This document shows positions 25,333 through 32,754 of a DNA stretch of 64,000 nucleotides, one piece after another. How positions within the stretch are numbered: position 1 is the first letter of the stretch; each line of letters starts with the position of its first letter. The notes beneath the pieces are model-generated. The model was not told the DNA's origin. It ran no database searches and saw only the letters and a list, made by a program, of their open reading frames with translations. Made by a program: the position numbers and the translations under genes. The stretch comes from Leisingera daeponensis (GTDB taxonomy: Bacteria; Pseudomonadota; Alphaproteobacteria; Rhodobacterales; Rhodobacteraceae): the NCBI RefSeq assembly GCF_019801465.1, contig NZ_JAHVJA010000004.1, positions 186,001-250,000 on the forward strand, read 5' to 3'.

Positions 25333-25437
25333 TAAGCTTCTGCTATCTCTGCGCCAATATGATCCAATTGGCCTTCTGCACGTAAAAACAGTACGTTCCC
25401 GCCAGTCATCGAATTCTCAGCCCCACAGGACCTGCCC

Positions 25438-26499
25438 ATGCTGGACGCCGCCCGGACCGCCAAATGCCCTGCCCATGCCCCTGCAGATCACCCAAAGATC
25501 CCGGCAGGAAAGGTCGGCATCCTGCTTGCCAACCTCGGCACACCGGACGATTACTCCTACTGGCCTATGCGCAGGTATCTGAATGAGTTCCTGTCTGATA
25601 AACGGGTGATCGACTACCCGTCGTGGAAATGGCAGCCGCTGCTCCAACTTGTCATCCTGACCAAACGCCCGTTCTCGTCCGGAGCGGCCTATAAATCGAT
25701 CTGGAACCATGACAAGGGCGAAAGCCCATTGATGACCATCACCAAGGACCAGACCGACAAGATGGCCGCGGTGATGAAAGAGCGGTACGGCGATAAGGTG
25801 ATGGTCGATTTCTGCATGCGCTACGGCAACCCCTCGACCAAATCCAAAGTACGCCAGATGGTAGCGGCCGGCTGTCAGAAGATCCTGTTCGTGCCGCTTT
25901 ACCCGCAATATGCCGGCGCAACGTCCGGCACCGCCAACGACCAGTTCTTCCGTGCCCTGATGGAGGAACCATGGCAGCCCGCCGCCCGCACGATCGCACC
26001 CTATTTCGATCAGCCCGCCTATATCGACTCATTGGCGCGGTCGGTGAAAGAAGCCTATGCCAAGGCAGAAAAGTGCCCGGAAATCCTGGTGGTGTCCTAT
26101 CACGGGATGCCGCAACGGTATCTGATGCAGGGCGATCCCTATCATTGCCAGTGCCAGAAAACGACTCGCCTGCTGAAGGAACGGTTAGGCTGGGACGACA
26201 CCCAGATCACCTCGACCTTCCAGTCGGTGTTCGGACCTGAGGAATGGCTGAAGCCCTACACCGTGGATCACGTCGCCTCGCTTGCCAGGAAGGGCAAGAA
26301 GAACATCGCAGTGATCGCGCCGGCCTTCTCCGCTGACTGCATCGAGACGCTGGAAGAAATCAACGAAGAGATCCGCGAGAGCTTCGAGCACGCAGGCGGT
26401 GAAGGCTTTCTTTATATCCCGTGCCTCAATGACGATGACGATCACATTGCGGCCCTGGCGGGCGTGGTGGAGGAAAACCTTAAGGGCTGGCTGGACTAA
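25438..26499 (+). CDS. hemH: Ferrochelatase
   Basis: Inserts ferrous iron into protoporphyrin IX, the last step of protoheme synthesis. It has 353 residues. Recognisable stretches are KVGILLANLGTPDD (about 27-40), MRRYLNEFLSDKRVID, the KSIWNHDKGESPLM region, VVSYHGMPQRYLMQGDPYHC containing the catalytic histidine, and VIAPAFSADCIETLEEINEE. The CQCQKT segment after the His motif is usual in proteobacterial forms. hemW, a heme chaperone, is encoded 33 kb downstream. Confidence 0.97.
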   Translation: MLDAARTAKCPAHAPADHPKIPAGKVGILLANLGTPDDYSYWPMRRYLNEFLSDKRVIDYPSWKWQPLLQLVILTKRPFSSGAAYKSIWNHDKGESPLMTITKDQTDKMAAVMKERYGDKVMVDFCMRYGNPSTKSKVRQMVAAGCQKILFVPLYPQYAGATSGTANDQFFRALMEEPWQPAARTIAPYFDQPAYIDSLARSVKEAYAKAEKCPEILVVSYHGMPQRYLMQGDPYHCQCQKTTRLLKERLGWDDTQITSTFQSVFGPEEWLKPYTVDHVASLARKGKKNIAVIAPAFSADCIETLEEINEEIRESFEHAGGEGFLYIPCLNDDDDHIAALAGVVEENLKGWLD

Positions 26500-26569
26500 C
26501 CGACCCTCTCAGTCCAAAAAGTATCCAATATTCAATTTCCGGACCTGCCGGAAAACGGGGAGATATTGG

Positions 26570-29500
26570 ATGACGTTTGCACATTGGTCCGCTGCCCTGC
26601 GGGAGCATTGGGGCATCGACGCGGAATTGAGCCGCCTGGATGGGGAGTACGACCTCAATTTTCTCGCCAAAGACAATGGTGACCAAGGATATATTCTGAA
26701 GGCAATGCGCCCAGGCTGCGAAAAATGGCTGGTTGATATGCAGGTAAAGGCATTAGAGCACATTGCCTCTAACGAGCCAGAGTTTCCTTGCCCGCGCGTG
26801 ATACCCTCAACTGCCGGGGAGTCGCTTCTCACGCTTCCCGATGAAGACGGCCAGGACCGGCTGGTCTGGCTGGTGAACCAGCTTCCAGGGCGCTGCTATG
26901 CCAAGGCTGAGCCCAAAAGCGATGCTCTAATCCACGAGGTTGGACAGGTTCTTGGCGGCTCGGCCAAGGTGCTGGCCGACTTCCGGCACGAGGGACTGAA
27001 GCGCGATTTCAAATGGGACCTGATGCGCGCTGGCTGGATCAGGGATCAGCTGTCCTGCATCAGCGATCCCGCGCGCCGTGCGACCCTTGAAGGGATTTCC
27101 GAAGATTTCGCCAAATTAGAATCTGTTTTGGCGGAGCTGCCTAAGCAGGCAATCCACAATGATGCCAATGACTACAATATCATGGTTACGGGAGAACTGG
27201 GCGAAACCCGCAGGGTCTCGGGCCTCATCGATCTGGGCGATATGTGCGCCGCGCCAAGGGTCTGCGACCTGGCGATTGCCGCGGCCTATATCGTGCTGGA
27301 CCATCCAGAACCGGAGACCGCTCTCGCGGCATTGGTAGCCGGCTACCACGAGGCCTATCCGCTGACCCCGGCGGAAGTGGACATAATCTGGCCGCTGTTG
27401 CGCGCGCGGCTGGCTGTCAGCGTAGTGAATTCCACCATGATGGCGGCGGACAATCCGGATGATCCCTATGTCACAATCTCGCAAGCCCCGGCCTGGCGGT
27501 TCCTGGAAGGCAATACGCTGCATGGCGGCCTGCTGACAGCCCGGCTGCGCGCGGCGTGCAGCCTGCCGGTTGTGGACGGTGCAGACCGGGTGCTGGCCTG
27601 GCTTGAGCAGGAACGCGGCAGCTTCGCCCCTCTGATGGGGCAGGACCTGGCAGATGCTCCATTGGGTTCGCTGTCGGTGGAGCACTCCGCCTGGCCGCAA
27701 AACCCCTTTCACATGCCGCTGGAGGAAGCCGCCAAGGTCGGCGAGGAGTTCGAGGACAATGGCCGCGTCTGGCTGGGCTACTACCACGAGCCGCGGCTGA
27801 TCTACACGGATGCAGCTTTCCGCAAGGGGCCCTGGAAAGCCAGCAACAGGCGCACCGTGCATCTGGCAGTGGACGCCTTTGCTCCTGCGGGCACACCGGT
27901 GTTTGCTCCCTTGTGCGGCGAGGTTTTCGCGGTCGAGTACCGGGACGGTCATCTTGATTACGGCGGCGTGATCATCCTGAAGCACGAAACGCCGGAGGGG
28001 GATTCGTTCTTTACTCTCTACGGCCATCTAGACCCGGAAATCCTCGACCGCTTGAAACCCGGCGACACCGTGGAGAAGGGCGAGGAATTCTGCCGTCTGG
28101 GAGCTCCGGGACAGAACGGCGGCTGGGCCCCGCATGTGCATTTCCAGCTGGCACTGACCACCGAAGGGATTGAAACAGATTGGCCTGGAGTCGGGGATCC
28201 GGACGATATGTATCTTTGGCGTGCGCTCTGCCCGAACCCGGCAGCGCTGCTGAACCTCCCGGACGGCAAAGTCGAGTACGCCCCAACCAGAAAGGAAGAC
28301 GTGCTGGCCGGCCGCCGTGCCCATTTCGGGGGAAACCTCAGCCTTACCTATAATGACCCGGTGATGCTGATGCGCGGCTGGAGGCACCATCTGTTCGACG
28401 AATGGGGCCGGCCTTACCTGGATGCCTATAATAACGTGCCTCACGTCGGTCACGCCCATCCGCGTATCCATGCTGTCGCGGCTGACCAGCTGAAACGGGT
28501 GAACTCAAACACCCGCTATCTGCACCCGGCGCAGACCGCCTTTGCCGACAAGCTTCTGTCCAAGCTTCCAGATCATTTCGAGGTATGCTTCTTCGTGAAC
28601 TCCGGCACCGAAGCCAATGAACTTGCTCTCCGCCTCGCCCGCGCCCACACAGGCGCCAAGGGCATGGTGACGCCTGATCACGGCTATCACGGCAACACCA
28701 CCGGCGCGATGAGCATCTCTGCATACAAGTTCAAAAAGCCGGGCGGGATCGGGCAGGCAGATTGGGTTGAACTGATCGAAGTTGCGGATGACTACCGCGG
28801 CTCTTTCCGCCGCGACGACCCTGACCGGGCACAAAAGTTCGCTGATCTTGCGGACTCTGCAATTCAGCGCCTTCAGGAGAAGGGGCACGGTATTGCAGGT
28901 TTTATCGCTGAAACCTTCCCTTCAGTCGGTGGCCAGATCATTCCTCCTAAGGGCTATTTGCCTGCTGTTTATGACAAGATTCGTGCAGCAGGCGGTGTCT
29001 GCATTGCCGATGAGGTACAGACCGGCCTGGGTCGGCTTGGAGAATTTTATTTCGGATTTGAGCACCAGGGAGCGATGCCTGACATCGTGGTGATGGGGAA
29101 ACCGATCGGCAACGGCCACCCCTTGGGCGTTCTCGTGACCACCAAGGCGATTGCCGAGAGCTTCGACAACGGGATTGAGTTTTTCTCCACCTTCGGCGGC
29201 TCGACTCTCTCCTGCCGTACCGGAAAGGAGGTTCTGGACATCGTTGATGATGAGGGCCTGCAGGACAATGCCCGCAGGCAGGGCGTGCGGCTGATTAACG
29301 GGCTGAAAATGCTGCAACAGAAATACACCTGCGTGGGCGATGTCCGCGGCATGGGCCTGTTTCTCGGGCTTGAACTTGTCAATGCGGACGGTTCGGAGGC
29401 CACGGAGATCTGTTCCTACATCAAGAACCGGATGCGGGATCACCGCATACTGATCGGCAGCGAAGGCCCCAAGGACAATATTCTGAAAATCCGGCCGCCG

Positions 29501-29578
29501 CTCACAATCGAGGCAGAGGACACCGACATGATCGTCGAAATATTGGACAGCATTCTGCAGGAAGTGGAAGCGGCCTGA
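26570..29578 (+). CDS. Three-domain fusion: APH-type kinase, M23 peptidase-like domain, class III aminotransferase-fold enzyme
   Basis: A 1002-residue protein from the ATG at 26570 (GGGGAG 7 bases upstream). Residues about 20-330 form an aminoglycoside-phosphotransferase/choline-kinase domain with the catalytic loop H196-N-D198 (IHNDANDYNIMV) and metal-binding IDLGD at 220-224. Residues about 420-545 are an M23/LytM domain whose zinc ligands are all present: H431-x3-D435 and H522-V-H524. Residues about 575-1002 are a fold-type I PLP enzyme with the Schiff-base lysine K844 (MGKPIGNGHPLG), DEVQTGLGRLG and FSTFGGSTLSC. The aminotransferase part resembles ethanolamine-phosphate and phosphohydroxylysine phospho-lyases, and the kinase part hydroxylysine kinase. 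A phosphorylate-then-eliminate pathway in one chain is plausible (inference). No signal peptide is seen. Confidence 0.9.
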   Translation: MTFAHWSAALREHWGIDAELSRLDGEYDLNFLAKDNGDQGYILKAMRPGCEKWLVDMQVKALEHIASNEPEFPCPRVIPSTAGESLLTLPDEDGQDRLVWLVNQLPGRCYAKAEPKSDALIHEVGQVLGGSAKVLADFRHEGLKRDFKWDLMRAGWIRDQLSCISDPARRATLEGISEDFAKLESVLAELPKQAIHNDANDYNIMVTGELGETRRVSGLIDLGDMCAAPRVCDLAIAAAYIVLDHPEPETALAALVAGYHEAYPLTPAEVDIIWPLLRARLAVSVVNSTMMAADNPDDPYVTISQAPAWRFLEGNTLHGGLLTARLRAACSLPVVDGADRVLAWLEQERGSFAPLMGQDLADAPLGSLSVEHSAWPQNPFHMPLEEAAKVGEEFEDNGRVWLGYYHEPRLIYTDAAFRKGPWKASNRRTVHLAVDAFAPAGTPVFAPLCGEVFAVEYRDGHLDYGGVIILKHETPEGDSFFTLYGHLDPEILDRLKPGDTVEKGEEFCRLGAPGQNGGWAPHVHFQLALTTEGIETDWPGVGDPDDMYLWRALCPNPAALLNLPDGKVEYAPTRKEDVLAGRRAHFGGNLSLTYNDPVMLMRGWRHHLFDEWGRPYLDAYNNVPHVGHAHPRIHAVAADQLKRVNSNTRYLHPAQTAFADKLLSKLPDHFEVCFFVNSGTEANELALRLARAHTGAKGMVTPDHGYHGNTTGAMSISAYKFKKPGGIGQADWVELIEVADDYRGSFRRDDPDRAQKFADLADSAIQRLQEKGHGIAGFIAETFPSVGGQIIPPKGYLPAVYDKIRAAGGVCIADEVQTGLGRLGEFYFGFEHQGAMPDIVVMGKPIGNGHPLGVLVTTKAIAESFDNGIEFFSTFGGSTLSCRTGKEVLDIVDDEGLQDNARRQGVRLINGLKMLQQKYTCVGDVRGMGLFLGLELVNADGSEATEICSYIKNRMRDHRILIGSEGPKDNILKIRPPLTIEAEDTDMIVEILDSILQEVEAA

Positions 29579-29609
29579 CGGCCCTTCCCGCATCCGTCTC
29601 AGGCAACAA

Positions 29610-29637
29610 AAAAGGCGGTGGGAAACCACCGCCTTTT
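29610..29637. terminator. Bidirectional intrinsic terminator
   Basis: A perfect 12-base stem, AAAAGGCGGTGG with CCACCGCCTTTT, closes a GAAA tetraloop. Flanking A and T runs allow it to work in both directions, serving the fusion gene (plus) and the 60-residue gene (minus) that converge here. Confidence 0.93.
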
Positions 29638-29656
29638 CTGTAACCGTGTATCGAAA

Positions 29657-29839
29657 TTAGTTCGATGCAACAGCTGCGCCAACCAGAACCAGCAGCAGCA
29701 GCGGCAGCAGGATGCCGCTGGAAGAGCCCTGAGCTTCTTCCACGATGACCGGCGGTTCAACAACCGGCTCGGACAGGTTACCAGCGGTGGCGGTCGAAGC
29801 AGCAGCGGTCAGCGCAGCAGCGATAACGAGTTTTTTCAT
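29657..29839 (-). CDS. Small exported single-span membrane protein (60 residues)
   Basis: Begins with a cleavable-looking signal peptide (MKKLVIAAALTAAASTATAG), then an acidic, proline-rich linker (EPVVEPPVIVEE), then a C-terminal hydrophobic helix (ILLPLLLLVLVGAAVAS). GGAGG lies 5 bases before the ATG. Similar short proteins are frequent in Rhodobacteraceae and have often been mislabelled ferrochelatase by database propagation (from memory, not checked). There is no ferrochelatase motif. The real hemH lies upstream. Function unknown; an envelope role is likely given the neighbouring transpeptidase. Confidence 0.8.
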   Translation of the reverse strand: MKKLVIAAALTAAASTATAGNLSEPVVEPPVIVEEAQGSSSGILLPLLLLVLVGAAVASN

Positions 29840-29906
29840 GTTAACCTCCAGAATTTGCGCGGATCAAACATCTGAACCGCGCACCCAAGACTTACCTCGT
29901 ATTTTT

Positions 29907-29935
29907 TTCTAACCAGCAAAAACGCGGGATTGCAA
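29907..29935 (-). promoter_or_regulatory. Predicted promoter of the 60-residue membrane protein gene
   Basis: On the minus strand TTGCAA (29935-29930) and TTAGAA (29912-29907) are 17 bases apart. The leader to the start codon at 29839 would be about 60 bases. Confidence 0.45.
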
Positions 29936-29977
29936 TTGCTTGTTATAGTTAACAGCTTAGCGCCCTGCCGTGTGTCG

Positions 29978-30616
29978 TCAAATTAGCAACACCTGTGTGC
30001 CGACTTTTGCCAGGCTGAAAAGCTCAGCGATGTGCTCATTATAAAGACCGATGCATCCGTTCGAAGATTTGCGCCCGATTTTACGCGTATCGTGGGTTCC
30101 GTGGATCCGGTAGTACTTCCAGCTGAGATACAGCGCATGCGTTCCCAGCGGGTTGTCCGGACCGGGCGGTATAAAGGCCGGCCATTCAGGATTGCGCTTG
30201 CGCATGTTGGGGGTTGGCGCCCAGCTGGGCCCCTCCACCTTGCGCACCACCTGTGTCCGGCCCCGGCGTGTCAGGTCGTCCGATAGAGGCACCGAGGACG
30301 GGAATAATAAGTAAGTGCTTTCATCCGCAGACCAGTAATGCAATGCCCGGCTGTCGATATCGACCAGAATCGCTCCGTTGCGCAGATTGTCGAAATACGG
30401 GCGCCAGGACTTGGACCGGAAGGCGGAGATATTACGCTGAACGGGCGGCTCAGGCTCAGGCGGCGGGCGCAGAGGATCAAATGCCTGATCTGCCGGATCG
30501 CTGTCTTCCTGAGCCAGGGCCGAAGAGGATATCAAGGCAGCACTGCCGGCAAGGAACTGCCGACGGCTGAAGATTTCAAAAGGTTTTCGGGACATCACAT
30601 CTACCAACTTGCGCAT
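29978..30616 (-). CDS. L,D-transpeptidase (YkuD domain) with Tat signal
   Basis: Periplasmic enzyme of 212 residues that forms 3-3 cross-links in peptidoglycan or attaches proteins to it. The N-terminus has a strong twin-arginine signal (SRRQFLAGSAALISSSALAQ). The YkuD domain (about 85-212) has the catalytic pattern HGTHDTRKIGRKSSNGCIGL with the nucleophilic cysteine near residue 190. A proline-rich linker separates signal and domain. An alternative start seven codons downstream (30595) keeps the signal intact. It is divergent from the CAP-domain lipoprotein gene. Confidence 0.93.
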   Translation of the reverse strand: MRKLVDVMSRKPFEIFSRRQFLAGSAALISSSALAQEDSDPADQAFDPLRPPPEPEPPVQRNISAFRSKSWRPYFDNLRNGAILVDIDSRALHYWSADESTYLLFPSSVPLSDDLTRRGRTQVVRKVEGPSWAPTPNMRKRNPEWPAFIPPGPDNPLGTHALYLSWKYYRIHGTHDTRKIGRKSSNGCIGLYNEHIAELFSLAKVGTQVLLI

Positions 30617-30765
30617 TCAGGATCCAAAGTTGGTGTATGTTATGGCTGGAAAGCCGCAGTCGCAAATCAATCCGGCGGGCAAGTCTGCATAATTCTGCCG
30701 GTCCATTTGCACAGCTGCCACAGGAAGGATAAATGCATCGGCAACTGATGGAGCGAGAGAGCATT

Positions 30766-31248
30766 ATGAATCGCGTTTTTCTGCTGATAGCCGCTGCAGT
30801 TCTTACAGTGGTGGCGGCCTGTACGCCTTCGACCGAATCCGGCGGCTCCTACCGCATCAGGAATGACGACAAGGTGCAACTCCGGATGCTCGACTCGGTC
30901 AACGCACTGCGTCAAGCTGCCGGAGCGCAGGCTGTGCAGCTGAATGCTGAACTGACGGCTGCGGCCGCCACCCATTCCCGCGATATGTCGGTACAGAACC
31001 GGCCCTGGCATTTCGGATCAGACGGCTCGTCGCCGCTGGACCGCGTGGCGCGTGCAGGATATTCCGGCACGCTGCTGGGAGAAAACATCTCCGAAACCTA
31101 TGAAAACGAGCAGCAGACCCTGACCGCCTGGCTCGAAAAACCCGCTACCCGTGCGGTAATCCTGGATCCCAAAGCTGTGAACATGGGGTTCTCCTGGTTT
31201 CAGGAACCGAATGGCAAGATCTGGTGGACGCTGGTGATGGCCAACTAA
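30766..31248 (+). CDS. CAP-domain (SCP/PR1-like) lipoprotein
   Basis: From the ATG at 30766 the protein has 160 residues and a short lipoprotein signal peptide ending in the lipobox VVAAC. The CAP domain follows: MLDSVNALRQAAGAQAVQLN, ATHSRDMSVQNRPWHFGSDG with the conserved His, GENISETYENEQQTLTAWLE and NMGFSWFQEPNGKIWWTLVM. An upstream in-frame ATG at 30733 has a better ribosome-binding site (AGGAAGG) but gives an atypically long signal n-region; either may be used. CAP proteins are secreted or envelope-bound with varied roles. It is flanked by two L,D-transpeptidase genes. Confidence 0.88.
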   Translation: MNRVFLLIAAAVLTVVAACTPSTESGGSYRIRNDDKVQLRMLDSVNALRQAAGAQAVQLNAELTAAAATHSRDMSVQNRPWHFGSDGSSPLDRVARAGYSGTLLGENISETYENEQQTLTAWLEKPATRAVILDPKAVNMGFSWFQEPNGKIWWTLVMAN

Positions 31249-31285
31249 GCCACTGCACGCAGCACTAAACTCAAAAAAGTAAGGG

Positions 31286-31313
31286 AGCGCCGGCCTGACC
31301 GGCGCTTTTTCTT
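31286..31313 (+). terminator. Intrinsic terminator after the CAP-domain gene
   Basis: AGCGCCGG (31286-31293) pairs perfectly with CCGGCGCT (31299-31306), followed by TTTTCTT. It is 38 bases past the stop codon. Confidence 0.92.
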
Positions 31314-31350
31314 GTACAGGAAGATTACGTTTTTCCGGCGCAGTTTCTAA

Positions 31351-31878
31351 TCAGGGCCTAAGTGCGATGGCTGTGCCGTCCTGTACCATAGCGTAAATCT
31401 CTTCGATTTCTTCGTTGGACACGGCAATACAGCCAGCGGTCCAGTCGCTGACCCGGTCCGCCCGCTTGCGTTCCTTGGGGTTGTTCGGCTGCCCGTGGAT
31501 GAAGATCTCTCCCCCCGGCCGCTTGCCATTGGCCTCCGCATAGGCCTTGTCCTGACTGTTCGGATAAGAAATGCCAACAGAGAGGTGATAGCGGCTGTTC
31601 GGATTGCGCCGGTTGACTACATAGGTGCCTTCCGGTGTCTTCCCGTCGCCTTCGAACTGCTTTGCCCCAAGCGGCGCAAAGCCCAAGTCGACCTCGTATT
31701 CCCGCAGGATCTCGTCGTTGTGCATCAGATACAGCTTGCGCGCGCCCTTGTTGATCACGATCGATGTGACCTGCGGGCCATCGTATGATTTGAACCTGCT
31801 AACGGTACTGCCGGATGTGCCGCATCCTGCCAGGGCAAGGCTTGCCGTGGCACCAATAAAAAATGCCCTTCTGTCCAT
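31351..31878 (-). CDS. L,D-transpeptidase lipoprotein with combined Tat/lipobox signal
   Basis: 175 residues. The N-terminus MDRRAFFIGATASLALAGCG combines a twin-arginine pair with a lipobox (LAGC), pointing to a Tat-exported lipoprotein. The YkuD domain has TSIVINKGARKLYLMHNDE at its start, the GDGKTPEGTY motif, HGQPNN and the catalytic SDWTAGCIAVSNEE. This wording differs from the YkuD protein at 29978-30616 and is closer to the ErfK/YafK-like group. It lies downstream of, and on the same strand as, the sodium channel gene with 65 bases between. Confidence 0.93.
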   Translation of the reverse strand: MDRRAFFIGATASLALAGCGTSGSTVSRFKSYDGPQVTSIVINKGARKLYLMHNDEILREYEVDLGFAPLGAKQFEGDGKTPEGTYVVNRRNPNSRYHLSVGISYPNSQDKAYAEANGKRPGGEIFIHGQPNNPKERKRADRVSDWTAGCIAVSNEEIEEIYAMVQDGTAIALRP

Positions 31879-31943
31879 TTTGAGCCTGTATTTGTTATTT
31901 TGCCTCTATACAGCCCATACCGCGAATTTGGTCTTAAGAAAAT

Positions 31944-32753
31944 TCACAATTTTCTGTCTGGCGCGTTCAGACCCGAAATCTTCTGTTCAATCGCTTCCAG
32001 CCGGGAGAGCACCTCGTCCCTGTAGGCATCTGTTCGCTGGCCTTCTTCCTCGCCGTGCGCATCCTGCATCGAATTCACGATCAAGCCGACGAGAAGGTTC
32101 ACTACGGCAAAAGTTGTGACCATGATGAATGGAACGAAGAATGCCCAGGCAAAAGGATGCACCTCCATGACCGGGCGCACGATGCCCATGGACCAGCTTT
32201 CCAGCGTCATGATCTGAAACAGCGAATACGCGCTGAGGCCCAGATCTCCGAACCATTCGGGAAAGTCCTGACCGAACAGCTTGGTCGCAATGACCGAGCC
32301 GATATAGAAGATGATCGCCATCAGCAGAAAGACCGACCCCATTCCGGGCAGGGCGGTAATGAAGCCTTCAACCACCCGGCGCAGACGCGGTGCCACCGAA
32401 ATCACCCGGAGAACCCTCAGGATTCGCAACGCACGCAGGACCGAGAACCCTTGCGTGCCGGGTGCCAGCGCAATGCCGACAATGACGAAATCAAACACGT
32501 TCCAGCCGCTCCGGAAAAACCGCAACCGCCGCACCAGCAGCTTGGCCAGAATCTCAACAACAAAGATAGACAGGCAAATTTTGTCGATCAGGTGAATAAG
32601 CCCGCCAGCCTTCTCCATCACGGAAGGGGCAGTCTCAAGCCCCAAGGTAACTGCGTTGACCAGAATGACAGCGGTGATGAAGCGGCCAAAGCGGCTGCTG
32701 TCCAGAATGGCTTCCAGGCGGTGTGTCGGTGTCATCACTTGGGTATCCGTCAT
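31944..32753 (-). CDS. Voltage-gated sodium channel, bacterial NaChBac type
   Basis: One-domain (6-TM) channel of 269 residues that forms homotetramers. The S4 voltage sensor has arginines every third residue (R107, R110, R113, R116). The pore helix and selectivity filter read TLESWS (183-188), the signature of bacterial Nav channels with the glutamate at 185. S6 is around 205-229 (VTTFAVVNLLVGLIVNSMQD). A C-terminal neck and coiled coil follow (about 235-262, RLEAIEQKIS), as in NaChBac. The marine family member NavSp comes from a Roseobacter relative. It lies 1 base from the RNA methyltransferase stop, suggesting co-transcription. Confidence 0.93.
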   Translation of the reverse strand: MTDTQVMTPTHRLEAILDSSRFGRFITAVILVNAVTLGLETAPSVMEKAGGLIHLIDKICLSIFVVEILAKLLVRRLRFFRSGWNVFDFVIVGIALAPGTQGFSVLRALRILRVLRVISVAPRLRRVVEGFITALPGMGSVFLLMAIIFYIGSVIATKLFGQDFPEWFGDLGLSAYSLFQIMTLESWSMGIVRPVMEVHPFAWAFFVPFIMVTTFAVVNLLVGLIVNSMQDAHGEEEGQRTDAYRDEVLSRLEAIEQKISGLNAPDRKL

Positions 32754-32754
32754 G

